From an uncultured Succinivibrio sp. (lineage in GTDB: Bacteria > Pseudomonadota > Gammaproteobacteria > Enterobacterales > Succinivibrionaceae): a DNA stretch of 9,937 nt. A model generated the notes under the pieces. The model saw nothing but the letters and a program-made list of their open reading frames with translations, ran no database searches and was not told where the DNA came from. Positions within the stretch are counted from its first letter, which is position 1, and the number at the start of each line of letters is the position of its first letter. Below are positions 7,101 to 9,937 of the stretch, piece by piece. The translations under genes were made by a program, and so were the position numbers. The stretch is from contig CAAECI010000004.1 of the NCBI GenBank assembly GCA_900754255.1, forward strand, positions 1-9,937, written 5' to 3'.

Positions 7101-7958
7101 GGCAAGCTTTAAGGCCTCGCTCTTAAACTGTGCCTCATCTGCGAAAAGCTTATCCTGCTCCCCTAAAAGCTCCTGTTGCTCCTCCTTAGCTTTTAAAAGA
7201 TTTTCTAAATCCTTTAAAAGAGAGCGCGACCGATCAAGTGCTGTCTTTAGCTCCTCCTCCCTTACTTTGCCCTCCCTAAGCTCATTTTGAACCTCCTGTC
7301 TTTCCTCCGGACTTAAAATTTCTCCCGCCTCAAGTTCTACCTTAAGAAGCTCGAGTGCTTTTTTTTCTTCACCGCGACGTTCAAAAATCTTGCGCGAAAT
7401 ATCCGAGTAAATGGAGGTGCCGGTGATCTGCTCTAAGATCTCCGCCCGATCGGCATCCTTGGCATTTAAAAAATGAGCAAAATCTCCCTGAGCCAAAAGA
7501 ACGGATTTGGTAAACTGCTCATAACTCATTCCCGTGAGCTCTTGGATCAGTTTTAAGCATTCCGTGCTTTTCTCACTTAAAATTTTGCCTGAAGGCTGCA
7601 AAGCGATCTCTCTTTTGGGGGCATCGAGGGTGTCGGGATTATTTTTACGTCCCTTCTTTAGTCGTTGCGACCATTTGCTGCTGTATTTCTTCCCGTCGGC
7701 ACTGAATACTACCTCGGCAAAGCATTCGCGCTGTCCCTTGGTAAGAGCCTCATTAAAGCCAGAGGTAAGATTGCTAAGGCGCGGAGTTTTTCCGTAGAGA
7801 GCCATGCAGATGGCATCGAGTATGGTGGATTTGCCCGATCCCGTAGGTCCCGTGATGAGGAACAAGCCGTCACATTTAAGATTTGAATCTGTAAAATCAA
7901 TACTCCAGGCCCCTTTGAGGCTGTTTATATTACAAAAACTCAGTTTTTCAATTCTCAT
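4182..7958 (-). CDS. sbcC: SbcC, ATPase subunit of the SbcCD exonuclease (Rad50 family)
   Basis: SbcC is the Rad50-type SMC-like ATPase that works with SbcD to open DNA hairpins and process blocked or protein-bound ends in the cytoplasm. The 1258-residue protein has Walker A GPTGSGKST at 37-45. Two long coiled-coil arms, rich in K, E, L and Q, flank a zinc hook with C602 and C605 (EPCPCCGS), almost exactly at mid-length. The ABC signature NLSGGES is at 1156-1162, and Walker B TLFLDEGFGTLD carries D1189 and E1190. ATG 7958 gives MRIEKLSFCNI, the usual family start. The longer frame to 8066 adds 36 residues overlapping the end of sbcD and is rejected. The sbcD stop is 13 bases upstream, with AAGGCGGG as a plausible binding site, so the pair is coupled. 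It is longer than E. coli SbcC (about 1048 residues), mainly in the coiled coils. Confidence 0.95.
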   Translation of the reverse strand: MRIEKLSFCNINSLKGAWSIDFTDSNLKCDGLFLITGPTGSGKSTILDAICMALYGKTPRLSNLTSGFNEALTKGQRECFAEVVFSADGKKYSSKWSQRLKKGRKNNPDTLDAPKREIALQPSGKILSEKSTECLKLIQELTGMSYEQFTKSVLLAQGDFAHFLNAKDADRAEILEQITGTSIYSDISRKIFERRGEEKKALELLKVELEAGEILSPEERQEVQNELREGKVREEELKTALDRSRSLLKDLENLLKAKEEQQELLGEQDKLFADEAQFKSEALKLAEQEKLQPMNAEYGVLLKLRQDLNTAKATLKARTDTELPQIKSSRDQALKEEKDLSERLSMAEEHEKEALGLVVTARTYTGEKNSLEKICVEKQDLAKKLKAEAQEMKKNVAATEKSIALTEDKLQSLQEIAGNDIEKKLTAELSALTNAVEAIKSADKELLKRDKANKDASAAYKTALKESRRRIDDLCKIESSYEEARKECDTALQAYKSVQENGNEDKLSELIKLKEKVLSCIKQTQALTDATLESEKDLKLREKACEKLKDQLEGLNVDLKGRRECAQALERAVQSARTALEQWKSIERFKDLRSSLKDGEPCPCCGSLHHPYISDQKFDDGEGERLASNLALNEKAYQDQKNELLVLEKQYSKLDGKLSSAHENLNAARAQNIKVKDALRCDLKDLSISLHDLLLKDENVTVSDLFRDREITGEDLLPLNTVVINTAAQILSSLEKDQGILKELNDAKALLNTKEKALNLKKDKLSDLRIAAVASSEIEKSALTQLENCKAEFLNATQEHAKQINSLNNKLLSYNVAYDPELGGDELIKKLSARADAFEQAFADKNEAEMKLSSLHTAFKQQTENFKDRSEKLNALQDSLKSYEKQIADFKSEIVKLIGNCTPDEFEKTIRDQVAELRRKKEQALNRRANAEKDLMRVQSAIEELSKSVNDQEKELSSALEHFLLHIGSIGIQTEEDYKQHLLDDASLNRLKVQQQSLDNRRIAINSRLKRAELDISTLKELVPAALDRDELSLKIREHEEGYRSVLGNNGSLTQRLNDDDERIAKKQEIISAYEKQKEVFDRWDALNVLIGSSDGKKFKTYAQTLTLRSLIIEANRELKLFNDRYVLTHSDDPERPLEFNVIDNWHNGQRRSVSNLSGGESFIVSLSLALGLSHMAHGKSSIETLFLDEGFGTLDPKALDQALNALVQLNSTHKGLIGIISHVEQLKDRINSRITMLRRGDGFSELRGPGCAEIVKK

Positions 7959-7971
7959 TTTCGATCCCGCC

Positions 7972-9210
7972 TTAATCCTCGTCCTCGGTAGCCAAAAGCT
8001 CCTCAACTTCCTTGAACATATTGATGAACAAGGCCTTTTGCTCCTCGGATGCAGACGTTTCCGCAAGCTTTAAATTGAAGACTTCCTCAGGAGTCATCTC
8101 ATCTAGGTGCGGCGGATTTTGATCATCGGCACAGCCCGTATGGGATCTGTTTTCGCGGGTAAGATCTCTTACCCGTAATACGAGCAGCTCATTGTCACCG
8201 CGCAACGAGCGCACATATTCCCTAAGTTTGCTTTCAAGATCGACAATTATGTCTGCTCCCGTATATCTTACCTCGCACCAAGTATGCTTACTGCTTTGCT
8301 TTAATGCGGCAATAGCCTCCTGAAGTTCCTTAAGATCGCCCTTGATCACGCAAATTTTTTTAAATTCGGGAACCTTGATCGCAATAGGCTTAAGTCTGTC
8401 CCCTGCAGCTGTATCAAGCAGTATCACCTGTTTGATATTGGGATCCTCATTAAAGGACATGGGCAGAGGCGATCCGCAATAACGTACAAGCTCATTTCCA
8501 CCTACTAGCTGAGCCTTGTGTATATGACCAAGAGCCACATATGAGAAATCATTGCCGAACACCGTTGACGAAATGTCGGAGAGCGTTCCAATCGTTATAT
8601 GGTCCTCACCGTCGCAAAGCTCCGATCCGGTGACGAATAAATGTCCCATGACAATGATATGTAGACCGCCGTTTTGGTAAGACAGTTCCTTGGCATAACT
8701 TAATACACTCTCATAATGTCTTTGAATTCCGTTTCTTACAGCCTCATCGCGACTTTTTAAATCCTCACCCAAAACGTTTTTTCTGATGTCTCGGTCGCGC
8801 AAAAAAGGAACGGCACAAACTAAAGCCTCTTTTTTTCCGGATGAATTCGTAAGTGCGATGATCTCATCCTCAGGTGCATCCGTTGCCCCTCCGATTATGT
8901 GTATTCCAAGTTTCCCAGCTAAGGGAGACGGCGCATTCAGCAATGACGGTGAGTCGTGATTACCGCCGGTAATGATCACGTTTTTACAACAGGTATCCTT
9001 AAGATCGGCCAAGAAGGAGTAAAACATCTCCTTTACCTGATTTGAAGGAGTTGAGGTATCAAATATATCTCCTGCTACCAACAGCGTATCGATCGCTTCT
9101 TTTTTTATAAGCTCCAAAAGCCAGTTTAAAAAAAGCTGTTGCTCGTCTATACGGCTGTAGGTGTAAAGCGAGGCTCCGAGATGCCAATCGGAAGTGTGTA
9201 AAAATCGCAT
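7972..9210 (-). CDS. sbcD: SbcD, nuclease subunit of the SbcCD complex (Mre11 family)
   Basis: SbcD is the manganese-dependent metallophosphoesterase nuclease (3'-5' exonuclease and hairpin endonuclease) that pairs with SbcC. The 412 residues contain every metal-ligand motif of the family in order: DWHLG (D8, H10), GDIFD (47-51), GGNHDS (82-87), GHLF (H190) and GHIHKAQ (H229, H231). A family-typical RYCGSPLPMSF follows at 243-253, and the C-terminal region carries the SbcC-interacting part. Two ATGs stand side by side at 9213 and 9210. The second is preferred because CGGAG is then 5 bases away and the protein begins MRFLHTSDWHLG, like E. coli SbcD (MRILHTSDWHLG); starting at 9213 only adds one Met. 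It is the first gene of the sbcDC operon. An AT-rich stretch upstream (9221-9300) probably holds the promoter, but no clean -35/-10 pair could be fixed. Confidence 0.95.
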   Translation of the reverse strand: MRFLHTSDWHLGASLYTYSRIDEQQLFLNWLLELIKKEAIDTLLVAGDIFDTSTPSNQVKEMFYSFLADLKDTCCKNVIITGGNHDSPSLLNAPSPLAGKLGIHIIGGATDAPEDEIIALTNSSGKKEALVCAVPFLRDRDIRKNVLGEDLKSRDEAVRNGIQRHYESVLSYAKELSYQNGGLHIIVMGHLFVTGSELCDGEDHITIGTLSDISSTVFGNDFSYVALGHIHKAQLVGGNELVRYCGSPLPMSFNEDPNIKQVILLDTAAGDRLKPIAIKVPEFKKICVIKGDLKELQEAIAALKQSSKHTWCEVRYTGADIIVDLESKLREYVRSLRGDNELLVLRVRDLTRENRSHTGCADDQNPPHLDEMTPEEVFNLKLAETSASEEQKALFINMFKEVEELLATEDED

Positions 9211-9213
9211 CAT

Positions 9214-9516
9214 AACTCCGTTTTATATCGTATAGCTTTTATTTTCTACGTATACATTAAATTATTCTGTTCATATTTAGCATTAAAACAATTTTAGTAA
9301 TACAAAAGTGTGCGACGCTAACAAATTTCTCGCATAAAAAGCGTACAGGCTGCGGTGAGAGGGGGATTACCGAGGTTGTTTGGGATCGCTATATCGATAT
9401 TAGACGAATTCATCGGATCTTACGTCTCATAGGTAATAAAAAGAGAAACGGATGGGGAAACGTAGGACCCTATCAGGACCTACATTTCCTGTGTTCTCAT
9501 CTTTCACAGATCAAAT
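9214..9516. other. Intergenic region upstream of sbcD
   Basis: No gene is supported here. The part next to sbcD (9221-9300) is AT-rich and is the likely sbcDC promoter region. Read on the minus strand it contains AATAAT preceded by TTGTTT at a long 19-base spacing, which is weak. The remainder is more mixed in composition. An imperfect inverted repeat at 9462-9483 (GTAGG with CCTAC, one A/A mismatch, then CC with GG, loop CTATCA) lies 34 bases beyond the stop of the minus-strand ORF 9517-9786. It could be a terminator for that ORF, but only TTT follows it. Confidence 0.5.
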
Positions 9517-9786
9517 TTAAAGATCTTTGTACTTGCTTAAAAACTCGGTGATTTTTTTCTTGGACATGTTTAAGGTCTTAAATACCATGTCCTTGGAAAT
9601 TCCGGCTTTTATAAAAGCAATGGCGTTTTTCTCTATGGTTTCTTCAATACCTTCTTCTTTACCTTTTTCGAAATTGTGTTCCATGGCTTGGTCGTAATCT
9701 GCACGGGCAATTTCACGTTTCAAATATGCATATCTTTCATTAGGATCGGCAAAGAATTGATCATAAGTATTCAGTACCTTGTTCAT
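9517..9786 (-). CDS. Rpn/PD-(D/E)XK-transposase-family C-terminal fragment
   Basis: This 89-residue ORF resembles the C-terminal third of Rpn-family recombination-promoting nuclease/putative transposase proteins, which are usually about 300 residues. It has the family's linker (FADPNERYAYLKREIA, residues 12-27), the charged E-G repeat helix (EKGKEEGIEETIEK, 40-53) and a terminal helical unit (FIKAGISKDMVF to FLSKYKDL). The N-terminal nuclease domain is absent, so it cannot be an active nuclease alone. ATG 9786 has only a poor GGAAG upstream. The frame stays open further upstream as far as a TAG at 9913-9915, and residues just before the Met (FNLTEDPA) also read like family sequence. This suggests a decayed or recombined copy whose front was lost. 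Some small Rpn C-terminal products are reported from internal starts in intact genes, but here no intact parent gene is visible. Family call moderately sure; functionality doubtful. Confidence 0.6.
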   Translation of the reverse strand: MNKVLNTYDQFFADPNERYAYLKREIARADYDQAMEHNFEKGKEEGIEETIEKNAIAFIKAGISKDMVFKTLNMSKKKITEFLSKYKDL

Positions 9787-9805
9787 TGCAGGATCTTCCG
9801 TTAGG

Positions 9806-9937
9806 TTAAACGAGAATATCTTTGTATTTACTAAGGAAATTAGATATTTGTCTGCTTGACATTTTAAACATCTGAAAGACTTTTTCTTGGGGAAGACCTT
9901 CTTTGATGCATACTAAAGCAAGTTCCTCTGTAGTTTC
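9806..9937 (-). CDS. 3' end of a second Rpn-family gene, cut by the window edge
   Basis: On the minus strand an open frame enters at the right edge (first codon 9937-9935) and ends with TAA at 9808-9806, giving 43 residues. They read like the terminal unit of the neighbouring ORF: IKEGLPQEKVFQMFKMS and ISNFLSKYKDILV. Aligned by eye without gaps, 19 of 41 residues match the end of the 9517-9786 product. It therefore looks like the C-terminus of a paralogous Rpn/PD-(D/E)XK-family protein whose body lies beyond the window. Its stop lies 19 bases upstream of the next ORF's ATG, same strand, so the two are arranged in tandem. Confidence 0.6.
   Translation of the reverse strand, partial: ETTEELALVCIKEGLPQEKVFQMFKMSSRQISNFLSKYKDILV

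Noticed and set aside
7959..8066. Longer sbcC starting at 8066 inside sbcD
   Set aside because: The extra 36 residues are basic and unlike the family; SbcC proteins start with MRIEKL-like sequence, which is at 7958.
9462..9483. Inverted repeat as a firm terminator
   Set aside because: It has an internal A/A mismatch and only three T after it on the minus strand; kept only as a remark on the intergenic region.
9261..9551. Plus-strand open frame of 96 codons antisense to the Rpn fragment end
   Set aside because: It contains no ATG, GTG or TTG, has no ribosome binding site, its last part is antisense to a recognised coding region, and its translation resembles nothing I know.

Overview
The window looks like chromosomal or integrated-element DNA of a Gram-negative proteobacterium, most likely a gammaproteobacterium. 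The evidence is a P-type (Trb) conjugation cluster, an SbcCD nuclease of bacterial type, Rpn/PD-(D/E)XK-type proteins and a marked excess of GATC sites, as expected where Dam methylation operates. A gut lineage such as Succinivibrionaceae would fit, but that is only a guess.

Layout: (1) 1-3228, plus strand, is the end of a conjugative type IV secretion cluster in the order trbI, trbJ, trbL. This is the RP4 order, with trbK missing. trbI runs off the left edge, is followed by an intrinsic terminator, and is separated from trbJ by a 159-base leader with several overlapping RNA structures. (2) 3287-4075, plus strand, is a stand-alone RibD C-terminal/dihydrofolate-reductase-like oxidoreductase, ending in a long bulged terminator hairpin. 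(3) 4182-9210, minus strand, is an sbcD-sbcC operon encoding the SbcCD (Mre11-Rad50 type) DNA end-processing nuclease. It converges on the terminator at 4092-4135. (4) 9214-9516 is a non-coding gap. (5) 9517-9937, minus strand, holds two tandem, related C-terminal pieces of Rpn-family proteins: a 3' gene end cut by the window edge, and an 89-residue ORF without the nuclease domain.

The Trb proteins build the envelope-spanning mating channel: TrbI is VirB10-like, TrbJ is a periplasmic protein and TrbL is VirB6-like. SbcCD cleaves hairpins and blocked DNA ends, and is a housekeeping function with no evident link to the trb genes. The most interesting non-genic signal is the trbJ leader. A strong Shine-Dalgarno lies about 30 bases upstream of the start codon, a perfect hairpin lies between them, and an upstream segment can pair with the whole Shine-Dalgarno instead. 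This is a candidate RNA switch inside a conjugation operon. No tRNA, rRNA, CRISPR array or complete insertion sequence was found.
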